From contig JALSRY010000043.1 in NCBI GenBank assembly GCA_026984555.1, positions 1 through 5,431 of the forward strand: a stretch of DNA of 5,431 bases, written 5' to 3'. Both the position numbers and the translations under genes were made by a program. The notes beneath the pieces are model-generated. The model was given only the letters and a program-made list of their open reading frames with translations, was not told the DNA's origin and ran no database searches. The stretch's first letter is position 1. The number at the start of each line of letters is the position of its first letter. This DNA is from Phycisphaerae bacterium. Lineage in GTDB: Bacteria; Planctomycetota; Phycisphaerae; UBA1845; Fen-1342. Below, piece by piece: positions 1 to 5,431 of this stretch.

Positions 1-614
1 AGATGACCATCGACCCGGCGCGACCGCTGTGGGTTTGCGGCAGCACCGGCCCGGGCGAAGAAACGCAGATTCTCGACGCCTACGCGCGGCTGGTGGCGGA
101 TTTGCCCGAGCTGCAATTGGCGATCATTCCGCGTAAGCCCGAGCGATTCGATGAAGTGGCCCGCCTCATCGCCGAACGCGGCTGGGCGTGTCTGCGTCGC
201 AGCGGGAAACCGCCGCTGGTCCCGCCGAAAGTCGCCGAACCGCGGGCGGTGTTCCTGGGCGACACGATGGGGGAGCTGCGCAAGTTCTACGCTTTGGCGA
301 CGGTCGTGTTCGTGGGGCGCAGCCTGGTACCGCTGGGCGGGTCGGACGTCATGGAGGTTGCGGGGCTCGCCCGGCCGGTGCTGGTCGGCCCGCACACCGA
401 CAACTTTCGCGAGGCGGTCGCGGTGCTGCTGGCCGCGGGCGGCGCCCGGCTCGTGCAAAACGCCGACGAACTCGCGGAGACGGTCAACCTGCTGGTGCGT
501 GACGAGCGCCGCCGACAACGCATGGGCCGCGCGGCCCGGGATACGATTCTCGCCAGGCGAGGCGCCTCGGCGAAGACCGTGGCGCGTATTCTCGAACTCG
601 CCGAAATCGAGTGA
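1..614 (+). CDS. waaA: 3-deoxy-D-manno-octulosonic acid (Kdo) transferase, C-terminal half (5'-truncated by window edge)
   Basis: WaaA (KdtA) is a GT-B glycosyltransferase at the inner membrane that moves Kdo from CMP-Kdo onto the lipid A precursor, the first step of LPS core assembly. The visible 203 residues match the C-terminal, CMP-Kdo-binding Rossmann half. In order they show GSTGPGEE (13-20 of the visible part), PRKPERF (43-49), GDTMGEL (86-92), the signature FVGRSLVPLGGSDVMEVA (103-120) and GPHTDNF (129-135). The family is usually about 420 residues, so roughly the first half, including the membrane anchor and acceptor domain, lies left of the window. The ATG at 3-5 is therefore an internal methionine, not the start. 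Several signature positions differ from the textbook form (GGSLVP-GGHN-LEPA), reading GRS, GGSD and MEVA here. The gene ends with TGA at 612-614 and converges on top6B. The family call is firm; donor and acceptor details are not testable here. Confidence 0.9.
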   Translation, partial: MTIDPARPLWVCGSTGPGEETQILDAYARLVADLPELQLAIIPRKPERFDEVARLIAERGWACLRRSGKPPLVPPKVAEPRAVFLGDTMGELRKFYALATVVFVGRSLVPLGGSDVMEVAGLARPVLVGPHTDNFREAVAVLLAAGGARLVQNADELAETVNLLVRDERRRQRMGRAARDTILARRGASAKTVARILELAEIE

Positions 615-620
615 GGCCGG

Positions 621-633
621 CCCGCGCCGCGGG
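621..633. terminator. GC-rich palindrome just after waaA, possible terminator hairpin
   Basis: The sequence CCCGCG-C-CGCGGG lies 7 bases after the waaA stop codon and is a perfect inverted repeat around one central base. In practice it would fold as a 5-bp stem with a 3-base loop. There is no T-run on either side, so it is not a classical intrinsic terminator. Its place directly after a stop codon in a convergent gap is what suggests a role in ending transcription. GC-rich DNA produces such palindromes by chance fairly often. Confidence 0.3.
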
Positions 634-650
634 ACCGCTCGGGTTGCCAC

Positions 651-676
651 CCCCCTCACCCGCGGGGAAACGAGGG
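651..676. terminator. Imperfect GC-rich hairpin between convergent genes, possible bidirectional terminator or REP-like element
   Basis: The outer arms CCCTC (653-657) and GAGGG (672-676) are complementary. Between them lies the palindrome CCCGCGGG (659-666), able to give a short inner stem, with an asymmetric internal loop on the AAAC side. It sits in the 93-bp gap between the 3' ends of waaA and top6B, where a bidirectional terminator would be expected. No T-tract is seen. The pattern (CCCTC, CCCGCGGG, GAGGG) also resembles dispersed REP-like palindromes common between convergent genes in GC-rich bacteria, but only one copy is visible here. Confidence 0.35.
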
Positions 677-707
677 CGATGCGGAAGCGCTCGTCGGATC
701 TTGGGCG

Positions 708-2768
708 CTATTTCCTCCGGCGGGACTTGCGCTTTCGCCGGCCGCCGCTCTTGCCGGTGCCGTTGGCTCCGTTTTCGTCGAACAGTGCGTCGGGGACTTC
801 GGCGGCCTCATTTTCGGGGACGATGACGACCGAGTCATCTTCCGAGACGGCTTCTTCGGGCTCGGGGGGTTTGACGATCGGCTTGCCGTCCTCGTCGAGC
901 TCGACATCGGCCTCGGCGGTGCGGGCGCGGGCGATCGCCTGCAACTCGCGAAGCAGACGCTGCTCGCTCGTCCCGGTGAGGTGGGCGAGCGCCTCGGCGA
1001 CGTCGGGGATGTAGCGGCTGAAAATGTCGCGTTTCTGGGCTTCGAGCTTCTGCCGGCGACGGCGGCGGACATAGGTGGCCAGTTTGCGACCACACTCCTG
1101 GAGCGCCAGACGCATCTCCTTGCGGATTTCGTCGTAATCGGCGATGGCTTCCTTGCTCTCGGACGTGAACGGCACCCACACGCTCGCCATGTGCACCATC
1201 ACCACCAGCGGGCCGACCGGCAGGCTGCCACCCGGCTGCGAGAGGCCGTAGTTGCGCCAATCCACATCGAGCACGCTCTTGAACGCCGCACACGACGACT
1301 GCTGATAGAGCAGCGGCACGCGGTTGGCGAAGCGAATCACCCGAGCGGTCCCCTCGGCCGGGAGCTTGCCGCCGTAGGCCAGCGCGATTTCGATCTGAAA
1401 CGGGTTGCCGCGGTAGACGGCGGGGCTGCGCGTGGTGGCGGTGAAGAACTCGGCCTTGACCTCCTTGAGCAAACCGGCGATCAGGTTTCGCACGCCGATC
1501 GGCGCGAGGCAGTCGGTCGGCGGGGCGAGCACCTTCACCGCCTGCATCGCCTGGTAGAGTTTCTCGGCATCGTGATTGGCGATCGAACCGGGAGCGGCCT
1601 TCATGCTCAGGCCGGCGTGGGCGCAGATTCGCTCGGCAACGGCCTGTGACACGCGGCAAAAGGAGTTTTGCAGAAACCCCGAGAGCTTCACGCCGCGGGA
1701 TTCCTTGAGCATCTTCATCAGTACCCCCAACTCGATACCGTGCGGGTGGGGCTTGATTTCTTTCGTGTCCGCCGGCAGCTCGTCGGTACCGCGCGGGAAA
1801 TCGTGGTGCTCGCGGGTCGGCGCGGTGTAGCTGATCCGTGCGTGGGGGTTGGCGATGGCCGTTTGCTCGATGTACTCGTCGACGGACTGGCGGCCCTTGG
1901 CATAACTGGCCACCAGCTCGATTACGACCTGCGTCCCGCGCTCCCAATCCACGTCGATCGCGTCGTCGCGGATGATCTCCGGACGGTTCTTGCGCGTGTC
2001 CATCTGGATTTCGAAATAGTGCGCCGGGCGCGCCGCCCCCGTCCGCGACGTCACCTTGATCGACTTGCCCGTGGTGAGCAGGCCGTACATGCCGGCGGCG
2101 GAGATGCCGATCCCCTGCTGCCCGCGAGACATCTTGAGCCGGTGGAACTTCGATCCATACAGCAACTTGCCGAAAATGTTGGGGATCTGGGCCTTGACGA
2201 TGCCCGGACCGTTGTCGCGCACGGTGACGCGGAAGCGGTCCTCGGCGAGCTGGACGATCGTGACGTGGATCTCAGGGAGAATGTGGGCCTCTTCGCACGC
2301 GTCGAGGCTGTTGTCCACCGCTTCCTTGACGGTCGTCAGCAGTGCCTTGCGCTTGTTGTCGAAACCCAGCAGGTGGCGGTTCTTGGCGAAAAACTCGGAT
2401 ACCGAAATGTCACGCTGCTTGCCGGCGAGGGTTTCCGCCGTCACACGCCCCCCGCCCCGCCCCTTGCCACGCGAAGAACGGGCGCGCGCCGTGCGCACCT
2501 TCACCACGGAATCCTTCGAGCGGGTTCTCTTTCCGGCCGATGACACGGGCACCAACGCTTGCTCCTCCTCCGGCGTCGCCGGGAGCGGCTCCACCACCTG
2601 CTCGCCGGCGACATCCTCGGGAGCGGGTCGGGCATCGTCCGGCGCCGCGGTTTCGACGTAGGTGGGACTCACGCCGCCGATCTTGACGACCGGCCGGCGT
2701 TCGAGGCGATCGAACAAGGAAGGGGTCTCATCCTTGCGCGTGGTCGTGCGTGCTTTCCTCGTCGTCAT
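708..2768 (-). CDS. top6B: DNA topoisomerase VI subunit B (GHKL ATPase), bacterial
   Basis: Top6B is the ATPase subunit of the type IIB topoisomerase VI. With the Top6A (Spo11-like) cleavage subunit it passes one duplex through another to relax and decatenate DNA. The 686-residue product has the GHKL motifs: N-box with E149 (general base) and N153 in EAVDNSLDA, DNGPG at 185-189, the ATP-lid motif SRGQQGIGIS (214-223) preceded by YGSKFH, and ERGTQ at 276-280. An H2TH-like middle region (about 340-425) follows, then the transducer (about 430-560), where K539 in PFTSESKEAIA fits the conserved switch lysine. A basic helix and IFSRYIPDVAEAL (about 565-594) resemble the segment that meets Top6A. 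Unusual parts are an N-terminal extension of about 115 residues (basic, then acidic/proline, then RGKGRGGGR) and an acidic then strongly basic C-terminal tail (GRRKRKSRRRK). The ATG at 2766-2768 has only a weak Shine-Dalgarno. No Top6A gene adjoins. GyrB, ParE and MutL are excluded by the lid and transducer motifs. Confidence 0.93.
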   Translation of the reverse strand: MTTRKARTTTRKDETPSLFDRLERRPVVKIGGVSPTYVETAAPDDARPAPEDVAGEQVVEPLPATPEEEQALVPVSSAGKRTRSKDSVVKVRTARARSSRGKGRGGGRVTAETLAGKQRDISVSEFFAKNRHLLGFDNKRKALLTTVKEAVDNSLDACEEAHILPEIHVTIVQLAEDRFRVTVRDNGPGIVKAQIPNIFGKLLYGSKFHRLKMSRGQQGIGISAAGMYGLLTTGKSIKVTSRTGAARPAHYFEIQMDTRKNRPEIIRDDAIDVDWERGTQVVIELVASYAKGRQSVDEYIEQTAIANPHARISYTAPTREHHDFPRGTDELPADTKEIKPHPHGIELGVLMKMLKESRGVKLSGFLQNSFCRVSQAVAERICAHAGLSMKAAPGSIANHDAEKLYQAMQAVKVLAPPTDCLAPIGVRNLIAGLLKEVKAEFFTATTRSPAVYRGNPFQIEIALAYGGKLPAEGTARVIRFANRVPLLYQQSSCAAFKSVLDVDWRNYGLSQPGGSLPVGPLVVMVHMASVWVPFTSESKEAIADYDEIRKEMRLALQECGRKLATYVRRRRRQKLEAQKRDIFSRYIPDVAEALAHLTGTSEQRLLRELQAIARARTAEADVELDEDGKPIVKPPEPEEAVSEDDSVVIVPENEAAEVPDALFDENGANGTGKSGGRRKRKSRRRK

Positions 2769-2952
2769 GTCGTCTCAACCATCCGTGGCGTCGTCAGGAT
2801 CGCATGTCACCGGCTGGTCGTACATCCTTCCCTCGTGGTGCCGTTCACCTCGTTCGGGCCTCGATCGTTGCCACCCGCGCGGCGGACATCCGTTCCGGGG
2901 CGTGACCCGCGCTCCCGCGTGCGAGCGGATGAGCCCACACGAGGACAGCGCA
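2769..2952. other. Intergenic spacer between the nuclease gene and top6B, no recognisable element
   Basis: These 184 bases separate two genes on the minus strand. Any top6B promoter should lie here unless the gene is read through from the nuclease. Reading the minus strand I find no convincing -35/-10 pair, no hairpin with a T-run, no tRNA-like fold and no tandem repeats. The best inverted repeat is a weak CGCG-CTCC-CGCG at about 2908-2919. The bases just upstream of the top6B ATG (GGTTGAGACGAC) offer only a poor ribosome binding site. Confidence 0.5.
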
Positions 2953-3993
2953 TCAGTGTTTTCCGGCCGGATGGGCGGCGTGTATCACGGGCGGTCGCGC
3001 CGCGGGCCGAGCCGCTCCGGGTGCTGCCGCTCGCAGGTTCAGATCGACGATGAACGGCCGGTGGTCCGAGACGCGCGGATCGTGTTGCTCCATCGTGCGG
3101 GCGTGGATCCGCTTGCAGATGTGCTTGAAGGACGTGGACAGGAGGATGTGGTCGATCTGTCCGCGCACGCCCATGTATTCGTACGTCCAGCGCGTATCGA
3201 GCTTGTCGAAGTCGAAGTAGTCGGCCCGGCCGGTCTGGATCAGGTCGGGCTGGATGTCGTCGCGACCGCGGATGCGACGAATCGCCGGTTGGTTGCGCCC
3301 GTCGTTGAGATCACCCATGACGATCACGTTCTTGCCCGCCGCGAGTAGCGGGAGATAGTTGCGCCGCACGATCGAGGCCTGGGCGATGCGGCGGGCGTCA
3401 GACTCGTGGCCCCCGCGCTCGGACTTGAGGTGCAGAACGTAGACGTAGAACGTCTGCCCCGGGCCGTGAACGGCGACGCGCAGCCCCTTGGTGAGTTCGG
3501 TCCACCGTTCGGCGTCGGGGTCGTCGAGCTCGGTATCGTAGGCCTCCAGTCCAGGAATCGGACTGAGCAGCTCGCTGAGTTTGTACCTGGAAAACAACGC
3601 GACGTTCTGGTGCGTCACGGGGTCGAGCGACTTGCCGGCCACCCAGTACGGATAGTCCAGCCCCGCCGCCCGAACCGCCTCGTGCAGCTCCCCCACGTCG
3701 CGCTCGTCGCCGACCTCCTCCAACCCGATCACGTCGGCGTCGATCTTGACGATGAAACGGGCGACCGCCTCGGCCGCCTCGTGGAACTTCTTGTCGCGGT
3801 AGCCGGGCTGGTTCCACACGTTCTTGCGGTCGCGCGCGAGATTGAACCGCTCGCCGAACTTCATGTGCACCTTGGGCCGCGTCAAAAACTCGCAATTGAA
3901 CGTCGCGAACGTGACTTTTTGATCCGCGGCGGCGGTGGCGACCAGCAGCACCCAGCCCGCAAGTACCGCGGTCAGGCGGAATCGTCGTGTCAT
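2953..3993 (-). CDS. Secreted endonuclease/exonuclease/phosphatase (DNase I-like) family protein
   Basis: The 346-residue product is a member of the EEP (DNase I/exonuclease III/sphingomyelinase fold) superfamily, metal-dependent phosphodiesterases. It starts with a signal peptide: basic MTRRFR, hydrophobic core LTAVLAGWVLLVAT, and a likely cleavage after AAA at 21-23. The mature protein should therefore act outside the cytoplasm. The active-site motifs are all present: TFNCEFL (N33), GLEEVGD (E93), VLHLKS (H188), MGDLND (D228 and N230), GQIDHIL (D281, H282) and SDHRPF (S309, D310, H311). It ends in an Ala/Pro-rich tail of about 28 residues. The start at 3991-3993 is supported by the signal peptide beginning there and by GGGAG 9 bases upstream. 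It follows nuoN by 27 bp, suggesting co-transcription, although no respiratory role is apparent. The substrate (DNA, RNA, phospholipid or phosphoester) cannot be read from the sequence; a nuclease is most likely from the GDLND/SDH pattern. Confidence 0.9.
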   Translation of the reverse strand: MTRRFRLTAVLAGWVLLVATAAADQKVTFATFNCEFLTRPKVHMKFGERFNLARDRKNVWNQPGYRDKKFHEAAEAVARFIVKIDADVIGLEEVGDERDVGELHEAVRAAGLDYPYWVAGKSLDPVTHQNVALFSRYKLSELLSPIPGLEAYDTELDDPDAERWTELTKGLRVAVHGPGQTFYVYVLHLKSERGGHESDARRIAQASIVRRNYLPLLAAGKNVIVMGDLNDGRNQPAIRRIRGRDDIQPDLIQTGRADYFDFDKLDTRWTYEYMGVRGQIDHILLSTSFKHICKRIHARTMEQHDPRVSDHRPFIVDLNLRAAAPGAARPAARPPVIHAAHPAGKH

Positions 3994-4002
3994 GTCCTCG
4001 AT

Positions 4003-4007
4003 CTCCC
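4003..4007 (-). promoter_or_regulatory. Shine-Dalgarno sequence of the secreted nuclease gene
   Basis: On the minus strand GGGAG lies 9 bases before the ATG at 3991-3993, inside the 27-bp gap after nuoN. The closer GAGG (3996-3999) is only 2 bases from the ATG, too near to serve. The site supports this start codon and independent translation initiation on a shared transcript with nuoN. Confidence 0.55.
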
Positions 4008-4020
4008 GCAGGGTGGTGGC

Positions 4021-5431
4021 TTACGGCTCCCGAACCGGCGGCAGGGCCGCGCCGGACCCCGCGGCGGCCTCGACCACGCGGACCACCGGCGTCACCACGG
4101 CTCGATCGGCCCGCACGACGCTCGCGGTACTGCGCCGCAGCGAGCCGACCAGAACGGTACCCGTCGCCAGCAGCACCAACGCACAGACGTGCAGGGCCAG
4201 CTTGCCGAACAGCGGCGCCCGCAACGTGTCCCCCGTGACCTTCGCACCGCGCAAGTACATCTCGCGGATGACCCGCGCGTAATAGTACAAGCTGATCGCC
4301 GTGTTGATGACCACGACTGTGACGATGATCCACAACCACGCGGACAGTCCCGTGCCCGCGGCGTGCGCCGCGCCGCCCAATGCCCAGATCAGCCACCACT
4401 TGGCGATGAAACCACCCATCGGCGGCAAGCCGATCAGGGAAACGAGGCACAACGTCAGCGATGCAGCGGTCGCGGGGTCGCGCCAGCCCAGCCCCGTGAA
4501 CACGTCGAGGTTCTCGCTGCCGGTGTCCGCTCCAACCAGCCCCACCGCGAGAAAGGCGCCGAAGTTCATGAACATATATACGACCAGGTACGTGATGACG
4601 GCGCCCATCGCCGCCGCCAGCGACCCGCCCTGGAGCACGACCGCTCCGGCCGTCAGCATGTATCCGGCGTGGGCGATCGAGCTGTACGCCAGCATCCGCC
4701 GCACGTTGCGCTGCCGGTAGGCCGCCAGGTTGGCGACCGTGCAGGTGAGTATGGCGAAGAACCCGACGCCGTAGCTGATGATCGGCAGGAGTGTCGCCGA
4801 GAGCGGGGCGTGGGGGACGGTGACGAACATCGCGATCAGCCGCAGCACCAACACCAGTCCGGCGGCCTTGCTCGCGACGCTCAGCCAGGTCGCGACGGGC
4901 AGCGAAGCACCCTCGAACACGTCCGGGCACCAGAAGTGGAACGGCACGGCCGAGATCTTGAACGCGATACCGGCGAACACGGCCAACAGCGCCACGGCCA
5001 GCACGGCGCTGGACTGCGTGCCGGCACTCGCCGCCGCGATTCGCCCGATCAGCGTCGGGATGTGCAGCGTGCCGAACAGGCCGTACAGCAGGCTGACCCC
5101 GTAGATCATGAATCCGCTGGTGACGGCGCCGAAGATGGCGTACTTGAGCGAGGCCTCGGAAGCCTTCTTGCGGAAACGGTCGAACCCGGCGAGCGCGTAG
5201 CTGGGCATCGAGGCCAGCTCGATCGCGATGACCATCAGCAGGAGGTTGACAGTCGAGGCCATCAAGGCCATGCCCAGCGCGCTGGCGACGAGCAGCGTGA
5301 AAAACTCGGGGGCGTGGCGCTCCCGCTGCGCGTCGAACCAGAACCACATCAGCACGATGCCGACCAGGAAAACCATCAGCAACACGCGGAAGAACATGCC
5401 CAGCTTGTCGGCCACGAGCATGGCCGACCCG
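4021..5431 (-). CDS. nuoN: NADH-quinone oxidoreductase subunit N (complex I), N-terminus beyond window edge
   Basis: NuoN is one of the three antiporter-like proton-pumping subunits in the membrane arm of respiratory complex I. The visible 466 residues from the first methionine (5421) are highly hydrophobic with about a dozen membrane segments. Key charged residues of the channel are present: E68 in AIELASMPSYAL, K93 in EASLKYAIFGAVTS, K155 in GIAFKISAVPFHFW, K185 in SVASKAAGL and K341 in GGFIAKWW. By spacing they match E. coli NuoN E133, K158, K217, K247 and K395. The family signatures FHFWCPDVFEGA and RRMLAYSSIAHAGYML are also seen. The frame stays open into the edge (Gly-Ser-Ala before that Met), and about 65 residues are missing relative to E. 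coli NuoN, so the true start lies outside. After the last membrane segment comes a soluble tail of about 40 residues (427-466). The gene ends at TAA (4021-4023), 27 bp before the nuclease. NuoN usually closes a nuo operon, so other nuo genes are expected to the right. Confidence 0.94.
   Translation of the reverse strand, partial: GSAMLVADKLGMFFRVLLMVFLVGIVLMWFWFDAQRERHAPEFFTLLVASALGMALMASTVNLLLMVIAIELASMPSYALAGFDRFRKKASEASLKYAIFGAVTSGFMIYGVSLLYGLFGTLHIPTLIGRIAAASAGTQSSAVLAVALLAVFAGIAFKISAVPFHFWCPDVFEGASLPVATWLSVASKAAGLVLVLRLIAMFVTVPHAPLSATLLPIISYGVGFFAILTCTVANLAAYRQRNVRRMLAYSSIAHAGYMLTAGAVVLQGGSLAAAMGAVITYLVVYMFMNFGAFLAVGLVGADTGSENLDVFTGLGWRDPATAASLTLCLVSLIGLPPMGGFIAKWWLIWALGGAAHAAGTGLSAWLWIIVTVVVINTAISLYYYARVIREMYLRGAKVTGDTLRAPLFGKLALHVCALVLLATGTVLVGSLRRSTASVVRADRAVVTPVVRVVEAAAGSGAALPPVREP

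Noticed and set aside
3..5. ATG at the left edge as the start of waaA
   Set aside because: The encoded protein is only the C-terminal half of the family, so this methionine must be internal or coincidental.
981..2543. Long plus-strand open frames (981-1649 and 1668-2543) antisense to top6B
   Set aside because: They mirror the codon pattern of top6B on the other strand and show no recognisable family, while the minus-strand reading has all Top6B motifs.
708..2768. top6B product as GyrB, ParE, MutL or a histidine kinase
   Set aside because: The SRGQQGIGISAAGMYG lid, YGSKFH and the PFTSESKEAIA transducer motif are Top6B-type, and no Toprim domain or kinase H-box is present.
2662..3348. Plus-strand open frame crossing the top6B/nuclease spacer
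   Set aside because: It overlaps the ends of two well-supported minus-strand genes, and its translation is low-complexity and unrecognisable.
3970..3993. Tat-type signal on the nuclease (TRRFRL)
   Set aside because: There is a twin arginine but the rest of the Tat consensus is weak. An ordinary Sec signal explains the N-terminus as well, so I do not claim Tat export.
3398..5347. A 649-codon open frame on the minus strand spanning nuoN and part of the nuclease gene
   Set aside because: It is a frame shadow: Arg/Gly/Ala-rich, no domain logic, and it overlaps two genes whose motifs are complete in another frame. Long spurious frames are expected in GC-rich DNA.
5419..5421. ATG at 5421 (minus) as the true nuoN start
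   Set aside because: The frame remains open to the window edge, and the first membrane segments normally present in NuoN are missing.
1..5431. CRISPR arrays, tRNA genes, insertion sequences or phage attachment sites
   Set aside because: No regularly spaced direct repeats, cloverleaf-like sequence, transposase motifs or flanking terminal repeats were seen.

Overview
The window is GC-rich bacterial chromosome holding four protein-coding genes, two of them cut by the window edges. The combination of a Kdo transferase (a Gram-negative envelope gene), a NuoN-type complex I subunit and a topoisomerase VI B subunit, in a dense GC-rich context, suggests a diderm bacterium. My best guess is Planctomycetota, perhaps Phycisphaerae. 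This rests on the style of the WaaA signature (GRSLVP-GGSD rather than GGSLVP-GGHN) and on topoisomerase VI occurring sporadically in that phylum. It is an inference, because no rRNA or other firm taxonomic marker is present.

Layout: (1) 1-614, plus strand, is the C-terminal half of the lipopolysaccharide Kdo transferase WaaA/KdtA. (2) 615-707 is a short convergent gap with two GC-rich palindromes that may end transcription from both sides. (3) 708-2768, minus strand, is a complete DNA topoisomerase VI subunit B (GHKL ATPase) with a long charged N-terminal extension and a basic C-terminal tail. (4) 2769-2952 is a 184-bp spacer in which I see no convincing promoter, terminator or RNA. (5) 2953-3993, minus strand, is a secreted endonuclease/exonuclease/phosphatase-family protein. 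(6) 4021 to the right edge, minus strand, is NADH-quinone oxidoreductase subunit N (NuoN), missing its N-terminus.

The minus-strand genes read in the order nuoN, nuclease, top6B. The nuclease starts 27 bp after nuoN ends and has its own Shine-Dalgarno-like sequence, so it is probably read from the end of the nuo operon. top6B may be read from the same transcript or from its own promoter in the 184-bp spacer. No functional link between respiration, the secreted nuclease and the topoisomerase is evident. The most notable item is the bacterial Top6B, which lacks an adjacent Top6A gene although its ATPase and A-subunit-facing parts look intact.
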